Origin: Brevibacillus laterosporus DSM 25
Lineage (GTDB): Bacteria > Bacillota > Bacilli > Brevibacillales > Brevibacillaceae
NCBI RefSeq assembly: GCF_002706795.1
Contig: NZ_CP017705.1
Coordinates: 1,553,501-1,617,500 of the forward strand
Direction: 5' to 3'
DNA: 64,000 nucleotides
A program made the position numbers and the translations under genes. Of the stretch, positions 35,357 through 43,900 are shown piece after piece. Numbering within the stretch: the first letter of the stretch is position 1; each line of letters starts with the position of its first letter. A model generated the notes under the pieces. That model searched no databases. It saw only the letters and a program-made list of their open reading frames with translations, and had not been told where the DNA came from.

Positions 35357-36651
35357 TAGGAAGGAACCTCCTCTTTTGATTTTCTAAAATAATTCCACAT
35401 ATGTTTTTTCAAGTTACTTTTTATAATTTTGCACTCTTCCGTGTTTGTGCCATCTATACTGTCTGTATCGCTCCATTGGATAGCTCTACATCCACCACCA
35501 CACATATGTTTAAATGTACACTTTCCGCAAATTGGTAAGTTATCCGTGATTCTGTTTCGGGATGCAGTAAAGACTGGAGATTCGTAATAAATTTCTTCTA
35601 ACGATTTGTCTTTTACATTTCCACCTAAAAACTCGGGATTATGCATGATTTTACAGGGAAATACATCGCCTTTGCTATCAACCGAAAACTCACTATACGC
35701 GTGACCACAATGATTTTTAATGAAAAACTGGTTAACAGCATCAAAATTAGGTTGTTTGTTGATGATTGTGTTTTCGATTTTTATACGTTGCACATAATTT
35801 AATTCGTGTTCGTGAGTCTTGCCTCTTCCTAATGAAGCTACAGGAGATATAATGAGCCTGATGTTATTTTTATTTGTATAATCGATTACGTCCCCCACAG
35901 CATCCATATTATTTTTCGTGATTGTCTGGTTAATTTTTAACTTACAACCAGCTTCTAGCAATAAATCAATGGCCTTTTTCGCCTTCTGCCACGATCCTTT
36001 TCCCCTATTTTTGTCATGCTCGTCCTCGATCATGGAATCAAGGCTTATCGTTACTAATTTCGTAATCTCGGCAATTTTTTTAGCTATCTCTTTGTTAGAA
36101 ATAAAAGAACCATTTGAAATCATATGGACATTCAACCCTAAAGAATCGGAATATTCCATTAATTCCACGAGATCTTTTCGTAAAAATGCCTCTCCCCCTG
36201 TAAAAACAATCGTTTTTGTCCCTAATTCCTTTACTTCTGTGATGACTCTTTTAGCCTCTTCGGTAGAGATATCATTATCCATAGATCTGCTGGGGCTACT
36301 TTCTGCATAACAATAGACACAATTTAAATTACATTTGTATGTTGTAACAAAATAAACAGATTTAGGTACAGGTTTATGCATACTTTGCTTGTTCTCAGTA
36401 TCTACATTAAAGCTATCAATCTTATACAGTCTAATCAAACCAATGACCCTTTTTACCAAACTTGCATCGTACTGTTCATCAATTAAACCCTGCGGTGACT
36501 TTTTGTTGTAAATCATTTCATGCGCTATTTCATATTCTTGCTGATTCAACACAATCCAACTACTCACCAAGTAATTATGAATAATATAGTCTTCCTTTTC
36601 TCGATAGACAGCTAATTTTGGAAAAGTTAATACATCATCGGTTACTAACAT
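35356..36651 (-). CDS. Radical SAM/SPASM peptide maturase
   Basis: The protein is 431 residues. Residues ~5-80 form an N-terminal recognition-like domain (LAVYREKEDYIIHNYLVSSW). The radical SAM core has the cluster motif CNLNCVYC (Cys107, Cys111, Cys114), then FTGGEAFLRKDL and TISLDSM. The C-terminal SPASM region has CGHAYSEFSVDSKGDVFPC and CGKCTFKHMCGGGC, room for two auxiliary [4Fe-4S] clusters. This layout is shared by sactipeptide/ranthipeptide-type thioether synthases and related maturases. Likely substrate is the 33-residue peptide encoded 79 bp upstream. Ribosome site GGAAAGGAATG. Bond type formed cannot be told from sequence. Confidence 0.9.
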   Translation of the reverse strand: MLVTDDVLTFPKLAVYREKEDYIIHNYLVSSWIVLNQQEYEIAHEMIYNKKSPQGLIDEQYDASLVKRVIGLIRLYKIDSFNVDTENKQSMHKPVPKSVYFVTTYKCNLNCVYCYAESSPSRSMDNDISTEEAKRVITEVKELGTKTIVFTGGEAFLRKDLVELMEYSDSLGLNVHMISNGSFISNKEIAKKIAEITKLVTISLDSMIEDEHDKNRGKGSWQKAKKAIDLLLEAGCKLKINQTITKNNMDAVGDVIDYTNKNNIRLIISPVASLGRGKTHEHELNYVQRIKIENTIINKQPNFDAVNQFFIKNHCGHAYSEFSVDSKGDVFPCKIMHNPEFLGGNVKDKSLEEIYYESPVFTASRNRITDNLPICGKCTFKHMCGGGCRAIQWSDTDSIDGTNTEECKIIKSNLKKHMWNYFRKSKEEVPS

Positions 36652-36677
36652 CGTATCATTCCTTTCCTAATAGAAAT

Positions 36678-36713
36678 AGTAATGGCACTATTTTTACAAG
36701 TAGTGCCATTACT
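36678..36713 (-). terminator. Attenuator-like hairpin between precursor and maturase genes
   Basis: AGTAATGGCACTA and TAGTGCCATTACT form a perfect 13-bp stem with a 10-base loop, followed on the minus strand by TTTCTATTAGG. Partial termination here would give far more precursor transcript than maturase transcript, a usual arrangement in RiPP operons. Confidence 0.7.
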
Positions 36714-36730
36714 ACTATTACCTATGTGTC

Positions 36731-36832
36731 TTACGCTCCTGCTCCATTTTTTGAACCACATTGACAAGAATCAATTACATCAATTACGCCAGGGTTTACT
36801 ACTTTCACTTTTGGTGTTGTATAATTTTTCAT
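36731..36832 (-). CDS. Putative RiPP precursor peptide, 33 residues, Cys-x-Cys core
   Basis: Small gene below usual gene-calling size. ATG at 36832 preceded by a textbook ribosome site (GGGAGGTGAGAGT) and a sigma-A promoter. The peptide starts MKNYTTPKVKVVNPGVIDVI, a leader-like part, and ends DSCQCGSKNGAGA with two Cys separated by one Gln and a small-residue tail without aromatics. Position (promoter, peptide, hairpin, radical SAM, PqqD, exporter) makes it the substrate of the maturase. The Cys residues would be the thiol donors for thioether links; acceptor residues are unknown. I do not recognise the family. Confidence 0.85.
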   Translation of the reverse strand: MKNYTTPKVKVVNPGVIDVIDSCQCGSKNGAGA

Positions 36833-36876
36833 ACTCTCACCTCCCTTCTATAAATAGCATAATTTAACTTTACTTA

Positions 36877-36905
36877 AATTTACTGTTAATTCAATATATT
36901 GTCAA
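36877..36905 (-). promoter_or_regulatory. Sigma-A promoter of the RiPP operon
   Basis: Minus-strand -35 TTGACA (36900-36905, perfect) and -10 TAAATT (36877-36882) are 17 bp apart, about 45 bp upstream of the precursor ATG. Confidence 0.75.
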
Positions 36906-36932
36906 TAATTAAAATAATTTACTTTCACTAAA

Positions 36933-36973
36933 AAAGCCAGTTAAACATTGATATGTTAATTTAACTGGCTTTA
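36933..36973. terminator. Terminator between hydrolase gene and RiPP operon
   Basis: AAGCCAGTTAAA and TTTAACTGGCTT arms form a strong hairpin ending in T-runs on the minus strand, just beyond the hydrolase stop. It insulates the RiPP promoter. Confidence 0.85.
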
Positions 36974-36986
36974 CTTATCCTATTAT

Positions 36987-37817
36987 CTATTTAATAGAAA
37001 TGCTTTCTAACCAACGAAACATAGCTTTCGTATATTCTCCAATCTGCTCCGAAGTAAATAAGTGGGACTCATCCTCTACCAGCCACAACTCATGTGGTTT
37101 ATGATGTAGATCAAGAGCTTTAGCCAAACGAGTCGCATGTTCTACTCCTACATTCTCATCTACTTGACCATGAATGATCAAAACTGGACAGGTGATTTGT
37201 TCAGCTTGTCTCACAGGTGAACGGCTATCATATGCTTGGGGAGCCACATCTGGATCACCCATTATTTTTTTCAATAAGGGACGCAAATCCTGCCGTTCTG
37301 CATACGTAAGACGCATATCACTTACACCGCTCCAAACAACTACGGACGCATAACGATTAGGAAGCATAGCAGCACGTAATGCCATCATGCCACCACGTGA
37401 AAAGCCATATAGATGTATGCGATTAGTATCTACAAAGGGTATGCTAGCGAGCAAAAAATACGCTTGGTACACATCCTCCAGCTCTGCTCCACCAAATTCA
37501 TCTTTACCAGAGGCTCCCTCGTTTCCCCGATAGTGAGGAGCAACAATAACATAACCGAAAGCTGCCATTTGAGAAATTCGCAATGGCTGCACCCTCCCGA
37601 CTTTCTTATAGCCTCCTCGACAGTATAGAAGAGCTGGCAAAAGACTTTCCGTTTTATGATGCGATAACAAATTTTGATCTGGAATAGCTAAAAGTGCTTT
37701 TACAGGGTGAGTATCACTAAGATAAGTTACCGTGAACAAAGCCACCTCCGGAATGGCTCGTTCTTCTTCCGTTATCCGCATAATCTCAGGAACATCTTGC
37801 AAAAGTTCTCTCCACAT
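36987..37817 (-). CDS. Alpha/beta hydrolase, prolyl-oligopeptidase/DLH type
   Basis: The protein is 276 residues, cytoplasmic. Nucleophile motif GFSRGGMMA, the preceding APHYRGNEGAS loop, the acid region IIHGQVDENV and the late DESHLF with catalytic His match the S9/dienelactone hydrolase-like group often named acylaminoacyl-peptidase. No propeller domain, so it is the compact type. Ribosome site AGGTGG. It lies upstream of the RiPP promoter and is separated from it by a terminator, so a role in leader removal is possible only as speculation. Substrate unknown. Confidence 0.85.
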   Translation of the reverse strand: MWRELLQDVPEIMRITEEERAIPEVALFTVTYLSDTHPVKALLAIPDQNLLSHHKTESLLPALLYCRGGYKKVGRVQPLRISQMAAFGYVIVAPHYRGNEGASGKDEFGGAELEDVYQAYFLLASIPFVDTNRIHLYGFSRGGMMALRAAMLPNRYASVVVWSGVSDMRLTYAERQDLRPLLKKIMGDPDVAPQAYDSRSPVRQAEQITCPVLIIHGQVDENVGVEHATRLAKALDLHHKPHELWLVEDESHLFTSEQIGEYTKAMFRWLESISIK

Positions 37818-37874
37818 GTTTTATTACCACCTGTTCTCTATAAATATCCAGATTTTATGCTAAAACATGAAAAA

Positions 37875-37907
37875 GAAAAGAGGAACCATGATAGTTCCTC
37901 TTCTCTG
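37875..37907. terminator. Terminator after S1-domain gene
   Basis: AGAAAAGAGGAAC and GTTCCTCTTCTCT pair around CATGATA, immediately after the S1-domain gene in its direction. Confidence 0.82.
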
Positions 37908-37926
37908 TTTATAAACATCGCTGCGA

Positions 37927-38370
37927 TTAGTATCCGCGCTTATTCTGTTTTTTATTGATAGTAGCTATGTTTTCTTCGCTGTGTTTCATCCATTTTTTCA
38001 TTTTGTCTTCAAACGAATCCTTAGGAGTGTCACGCTTATTAAAGCCACGGTCTCCACCACGATTCCCACCACCACGATAGCCGCCACGGTCTCCACCGCG
38101 CTCTTTTTGTTCGTCGCGAGCTTCGCGTTCTGGTGCTGGTAAAGCTGCGCGAACGGAAAGGGAGATCTTACCTGCATCATCGATGGAGAGTACTTTAACC
38201 TTTACAGCAGCTCCAACGGAAAAGTGATCATTAATATCCTTTACAAAACCATTTGCAACTTGGGAAATGTGAACTAGTCCTTGTTGCGTTTCATCCACAG
38301 CAACAAACATACCAAAAGGTTTAATTGCCGTCACTTTTCCTTCAATGATGCTTCCAACTTCTACTGCCAT
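37927..38370 (-). CDS. S1 RNA-binding protein (YugI/GSP13-like) with RGG tract
   Basis: The protein is 147 residues. Residues 1-74 are a standard S1 domain (GSIIEGKVTAIKPFGMFVAV, GLVHISQVA, VKVKVLSIDDAGKISLS). Residues ~90-110 are a Gly/Arg tract with repeated RGG and RGGG units, then a basic helix (KMKKWMKHSEENIATINKK). B. subtilis YugI (general stress protein 13) is the closest known relative and binds ribosomes/RNA. The RGG box is unusual in bacteria and should add non-specific RNA binding. Ribosome site AAAGGAGTG. Confidence 0.88.
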   Translation of the reverse strand: MAVEVGSIIEGKVTAIKPFGMFVAVDETQQGLVHISQVANGFVKDINDHFSVGAAVKVKVLSIDDAGKISLSVRAALPAPEREARDEQKERGGDRGGYRGGGNRGGDRGFNKRDTPKDSFEDKMKKWMKHSEENIATINKKQNKRGY

Positions 38371-38483
38371 CCATTTTGCACTCCTTTTATCTTTTCACCA
38401 AGTGTCGAGAACCCCACTTCATACAGGCTCATTTCCTAAGTATAGCAGACAAAACGATTCAATGAAAAGCCCATTCTTCACTT

Positions 38484-40223
38484 TTATACTTGTACCATAT
38501 CTGTTTTATTTAGGAAAAGCTGGTAAGCATCGGTAGCCATTACCAATTCTTCATTAGTTGGGATTACCATAATCTTAACTGGAGAGTAGGCACTATTGAT
38601 GAAGCCTTCTCCTTTATTGTTGCGATTTGCTTCTTTATCGAGAATAACACCAGCGTATTCTAGTCCGTTACATACCAATTGACGGACCAATTGACTGTTT
38701 TCGCCAACACCTGCTGTAAAGATGATACCATCGATACCATTAAGGCGAGCCAAGTACAGACCGATGAAGTCATGTAGACGTTGTGCAAATAGCTCAAGTG
38801 CTAATTTAGCACGCTCGTTACCTTCCGCTGTTGCTTTTTCTATGTCACGCAAGTCACTGGAGATACCAGATAACCCTAGTACACCGCTTTCTTTGTTCAA
38901 AATATCCATTGCACCAGCTGTATCTGTTTTTTCGATTTCAGCGATGTATGGCAAGATACCTGGATCAATATTACCGCTACGAGTACCCATCATTACACCA
39001 GCAAGTGGGGTCATACCCATAGATGTATCAATGGATTGTCCATAGCGAACAGCTGTAATACTAGCACCACTACCAATATGACAACTAATTAGACGTAATT
39101 TTTCTTTTGGTGTACCCATTAATTGCTCAGCACGTTGTACGACATAACGGTGGGACGTTCCGTGGAAGCCGTATTTACGAATACCGTATTTCTCGTAGTA
39201 TTCATATGGCAATGGATACAAATAGGATACTGGAGGCATTGTTTGGTGGAAAGCTGTATCAAATACGGCTACATGAAGCGCATCTGGGCGAATTTTTTGC
39301 GCCAATTCAATCCCCAGTAGGTTGATAGGGTTATGCAGAGGTGCAAATCGAGACAATGCATCGATTTTGCGTTTTACCTCGTCTGTAATAATGACGGATT
39401 CCTTGAAATCCTCTCCACCGTGAACGACACGATGAGATACCATAGCGATATCATATTGCTTGTACTTATCAAAAATGGCATTAATTGCTTGTTCATAAGC
39501 ATCGCGTTTTACTTCTTCTACAATGCCTTTATCAATTACTTTACGGGAAGGCAATTCGAACAATTGATATTTTACAGAAGAGCTTCCACAGTTTAAAACA
39601 AGGCTTAGCTTTTTCTCTTGTGCTTTAAACTTAGAGTAAGTGTCGCCATTATCAACTGGTACAATAACCTCTAATTCCATATTGTTTTTAAGACCAGCAG
39701 CATTCGCTTCATCTGTATCGATGTGCAATTCTAAACGGAAATCCTTATGCACACGGCACAATACATTTTCAAACACAATGGAACGAGTACCTGGAACTTC
39801 AACGGATACAAATTGTTTGTCTTTTACGCCAAATTCTTTTGCTTCGTCTTCTGAGAAGTGAATGTGACGGAATGCAATGATAACACCTTCATCAATGGTA
39901 ACAGTTCCATGAGGCCCTTCAAGAGTGATACCAGGGCTACCTTTAATATCTCCGGAATCACGCACTGGAGGCTCTACACCCAAGACAAAGCTGTCAGTAC
40001 GGGATACTTCTAGTTGCGTTGCTTTACGTACCGGTCCTAATACACGCACTTTATTAATTCTACCTTTTGGTCCAACAATGTTAACCGTTTCTTCTGATGC
40101 ATACTGACCAACTTGTTTTAGATCTTTTAGCTTTTTAAGCTCATAGCCAGGACCGAATAATTGATCTAGATCTTGTTGTGATAAGTGAATATGACGGTTT
40201 GAAATACCAACAGGTACTTTCAT
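38484..40223 (-). CDS. Fused phosphate acyltransferase PduL - acetate kinase
   Basis: The protein is 579 residues and joins two enzymes of acetate formation. Residues 1-~190 are a PduL-type phosphotransacylase with the three metal-binding His motifs: NRHIHLS (His11, His13), FRHIHFS (His120, His122) and ELHID (His167). Residues ~206-579 are acetate kinase: VLNCGSSSVKYQ with Asn211, SHRVVHGGED, FDTAFHQTM, YGFHGTSHRYV and GTRSGNIDPG. Together they would turn acyl-CoA plus phosphate into carboxylate and ATP, passing acyl-phosphate between domains. No stop or frameshift lies at the join; a ~15-residue linker (DTYSKFKAQEKK) separates them. Ribosome site AGAAGGGAAG. Acetyl- versus propionyl-CoA preference is open. 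Confidence 0.93.
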   Translation of the reverse strand: MKVPVGISNRHIHLSQQDLDQLFGPGYELKKLKDLKQVGQYASEETVNIVGPKGRINKVRVLGPVRKATQLEVSRTDSFVLGVEPPVRDSGDIKGSPGITLEGPHGTVTIDEGVIIAFRHIHFSEDEAKEFGVKDKQFVSVEVPGTRSIVFENVLCRVHKDFRLELHIDTDEANAAGLKNNMELEVIVPVDNGDTYSKFKAQEKKLSLVLNCGSSSVKYQLFELPSRKVIDKGIVEEVKRDAYEQAINAIFDKYKQYDIAMVSHRVVHGGEDFKESVIITDEVKRKIDALSRFAPLHNPINLLGIELAQKIRPDALHVAVFDTAFHQTMPPVSYLYPLPYEYYEKYGIRKYGFHGTSHRYVVQRAEQLMGTPKEKLRLISCHIGSGASITAVRYGQSIDTSMGMTPLAGVMMGTRSGNIDPGILPYIAEIEKTDTAGAMDILNKESGVLGLSGISSDLRDIEKATAEGNERAKLALELFAQRLHDFIGLYLARLNGIDGIIFTAGVGENSQLVRQLVCNGLEYAGVILDKEANRNNKGEGFINSAYSPVKIMVIPTNEELVMATDAYQLFLNKTDMVQV

Positions 40224-40343
40224 TTAACAGACTTCCCTTCTTTTTCCTAATTCTATAGTGGTGTTATCTCTCTTTATAATGGTTGATTTCCTAAATTTTA
40301 TCATCAACCCTACGGTAAAATGTTAACACCTGTGAGTATTCTG

Positions 40344-40850
40344 TTACAACATTTTTAAACTTTTTTGTTTTTTTCTGAAAATTGTATAGACAAATAAAAA
40401 TATTATGCCAATGAATGCTCCCGAAAAATCAAGAACAACATCCGTAACAAGTGAGGAGCGATCCGGTGTAAAAGACTGATGCCATTCATCTAACACCCCT
40501 AGAAACAGGCTTAAAAATAGGCTCCATGGTAACGAATAAGCAGGAGAGGACAAATAGCGAATGGCTTGAAACAGCATGATTCCAATGAACATAAAACCAA
40601 AAAAGTGTCCTGCTTTACGAATTAAGAATTCTAAAACTCCCTCTACACCATTATTTTCAAAACTTATCTCCTTGTTTACATACTGAAATGAAATATTTCC
40701 AACTTTTTTTTGAATACCATTTAGATCGATATATTTTTTTAATTGTCCACGCATATCCTGTTGTCCATACGGTTGAGAAGAAAATACGAATTGAACACCT
40801 AGTGCCAGTAGTAGGATACATACGTACAATAGTCCCTTTCGACGATTCAT
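40344..40850 (-). CDS. VanZ-like membrane protein
   Basis: The protein is 168 residues with an N-terminal membrane helix (LLYVCILLLALGVQFVFSSQ), an external loop of ~50 residues, then three more helices including KAGHFFGFMFIGIMLF and the family signature LDEWHQSFTPDRSSLVTDV. VanZ-like proteins are widespread in Firmicutes; some give low-level teicoplanin resistance, most have no known role. Ribosome site AGAGGTG. No glycopeptide-resistance genes nearby. Confidence 0.88.
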   Translation of the reverse strand: MNRRKGLLYVCILLLALGVQFVFSSQPYGQQDMRGQLKKYIDLNGIQKKVGNISFQYVNKEISFENNGVEGVLEFLIRKAGHFFGFMFIGIMLFQAIRYLSSPAYSLPWSLFLSLFLGVLDEWHQSFTPDRSSLVTDVVLDFSGAFIGIIFLFVYTIFRKKQKSLKML

Positions 40851-40907
40851 AAGTCACCTCTTTGTGAAATAAAATGATGTTCACCATTATACCTGAAAGA
40901 TTAACCA

Positions 40908-40950
40908 ATGGAAAAAAGGCTATCCAATTAGTTGACAGCCCCTTTTCCAT
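40908..40950. terminator. Terminator of the second RND operon
   Basis: ATGGAAAAAAGGCT and AGCCCCTTTTCCAT pair with the T-run of the minus strand just after the permease stop. Confidence 0.78.
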
Positions 40951-40988
40951 CTACCACTTATAGACATATATCGTTATGATCGATTTGC

Positions 40989-43900
40989 TTACCTATCCGT
41001 ACGCGGTATTGGTTGAAAGTCTTCTGGACAGAGCTTTTCACGTCTATCTCCAGATTCTTCTGCGCTCTCTTTCTTTATTCTTCCTTTATTTACTAACCAC
41101 CCTACGCTTTGGTTAGAATCACTTGATTTGGTGAGAGAACGTCTCCCTCTATTATTCCACCAATGGATAAATGATTGGCGTAGTATGACTCCTATGTGGT
41201 CTCGATGCTCATTTTGTTGACTAGGTCCATATCGATATAAGCTTGGTACTATATAGAGCATGATCCATGGAATACATAGGAATCCTACTGACATAACTCC
41301 CAAGAAGGAACTAAAGAAATAGCGATTCGTCCATCCAAACAAGAACGGCAGAAACGGAATGAAAAAAACGCCCACGATACAAAGAAGGCTTGGCATATAC
41401 ATAAATGTAGCCGTTTTCCCCCTATGTGATTGAATTAAGCTCAGCTCTCCTTGCTCTGGGTACTCTTCAAAATAACGACACATTAGCAATATTTGTTGTG
41501 TTAAAAAAGTAATCAATGACAGTGTAGCAAATACCGCTGGCTGATTGACAGGTAAATCCCAAATCGCTACCCCTGCAACTAATGGCACCACCAGTAGCGG
41601 TGTCAGTAAGATAACGATGATCGTCGAACGCAACTGTTTCAACACAGTAGCTACCAATAGAGCAATCAATATACTGATCGTGAATGTGACAATGAATGGC
41701 CCCTTTTGTTCCCAGCCTTTTACACTGTGCTCCTCTAGTTCTTTATCAAGTGGCGTTACTATTTTATAATCGGTTGGCAATCGAATTTCTTTTTTGAAGG
41801 TTTCTGGCATGCTGTAATACAGAGTCCTTGGTGTAGTCGGAAACTTCCCTTCTCCCTGCTTTTTAACGGTTGCATGAATATTGATTTGATACGTCTTATC
41901 CGTCCGTATATAGGTAGGAGATAGAGTTTTATGTTGCATGATCACTAACTCTCCCAGCGGTTTCAGTCCATTGAGGGTCTTAATAGGCGCTTGTTGTAGC
42001 TGGTCAGGATAATCCATGTACAACTTGGGATAGCGTAGTACAATCTGACTTTTCACACCATCCCATTCTACCGTACTCACCTTTTGTGGGCCTAAGTAGC
42101 TGTTCATTTGCTGCTCAACATCTTCAGCAGATACACCGTATAAACTAGTGATCTCAGCTTTGGGAACGATCTCCATTTGTTGCCCTTCTGAATTTTCACT
42201 GGTCATCACATTGTATACCTGTGAGGATAACCCGTCGCCTGTCTTTTCCATTACTTGTATGACTTGATTCGCTACTTCTTTTACTTTTGGCAAGGAGGGG
42301 CCTTGAACGGTAAATTTCACTTTCTCTTCGTTCTCTACCCCTGACTGAGCAAATTTAACTGAATAATTAGCATCTGGTACATTGGATAATATTGTATCAA
42401 TATTCTGTTTTATTTTATAACTACTACGCTCCCAGGAAGATTGATTTTGATACTGTAAATAAAACGTGATGCTAGACGGTGTCACATCCATATAGGAATC
42501 TTGAAGCTCAGGAATCGTTTTACGTAGCATGATTTCCGTATCCTTGGCCTTCTGAAGAGCTTCTACCATTGGTGTGTAGGGCGGAAGGTCCAATGTAAAA
42601 GTTTGACTAGTGTCACTTAGTGTTTTGGATTCATTTTGATTCCATTGTAAGAAAGGGTCAGCTTGCGCAAACGGGCCACAAAAGAAGTAAACACCCCATG
42701 CAGCAAGTAACGCTAGTAGATATGGTAATAAGCCCAGTTGCATACGCTCGTACCAGGTTGATATGATTTTTTGTTGTATCCAATTCCTCATGCGTTGAAG
42801 GGCATGGGAATCTGTATTTTGATTAAATTCTGTACGTGAGCTACGACGATTTATGCTGCTTATGTGCTTGCTAGGTTGCTCGTGCTCGTTGGAATCAGGT
42901 CCTTTTCGTGCCCGAAGCCATAGAGCAGCAGTTGTTGGTAGAACGTATAAATAGATCAGACAAACCCCGATTCCACCCCAAAGCAGGATCGGAAGTGCTG
43001 GTAATAAACTAAGCTTGTCCTCTTCTTGTAAAAGGCGACTATACAAAAGGGGGATAAACAATAAACTAACGATAACAAGCGGAAGGATAATAGGAATCCA
43101 CCTGCTCTTAGTTGCCTGCCAAACCTGTTGATCATTCCAGATCTGTATGAGCGCATAGCGTTCAAATAAGAGCATACCTGCTCCTAGACATAGGGTAACT
43201 ATCACCAACAGCGGTCCGACAGAAGCAATGGTAAAGGTCTGATCTGTAAAATAAAGACCAGTCGCTAGCACGAGCAAGGTTAGGAGAACGGAGACTAATA
43301 GCAATAATCCAGCCTTCCATTGACGCATCCGATAACCAATATAGAGAGCTGCCAAAATGGAAACTCCACTAAAAAGAGCAAGGACAATCCGCATGGATGC
43401 CAAAGCCTCCTGGAGTGCTCCAGATCTGATAAACAATTGGTATTTCTGATTTGCTTCTCTATTTAGCTCAGCTGTTTGTTGACGGAGCTGCTGATCAATT
43501 GTAAGAAGGGATGCTTCGTTTGCTGCGAAAAGCTGATACTCAACTACAGGCTCTCCGTGATAGAACCTCAGTGACTCACCAATCTCATAGCGTGAATCAC
43601 GAATATCAACCAATTGATGTAATGCTACTTCCCCTTTTGGTGTAGAAATGGTCAACGTAGATAAATCTTCTAAAGAATGAGACGTATTATTCCATGAGAA
43701 CGTGGTACCATCTACACCTTCACCAATGCTTCCAAGTGATTCATTCTTCCCTTTATTTTGCAGCTCTCTTACAATGTCACCTGGCGTTAGCTGATAGGCT
43801 TGTAGCATAGAGGGGCGAAGTAATAATTCAATCTCATTTTGTACATTGGGTGATTTTACTACTACCTGTGATATCCCATCGATACGTTCGAGCCTACCCT

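Noticed and set aside
36682-36867. 61-codon plus-strand ORF opposite the RiPP precursor
   Set aside because: No ribosome site or promoter; leucine-rich translation arises as the antisense of the precursor, hairpin and leader region.
40657-40950. 97-codon minus-strand ORF overlapping vanZ
   Set aside because: It covers the vanZ start region and the RND terminator in another frame, without a ribosome site.
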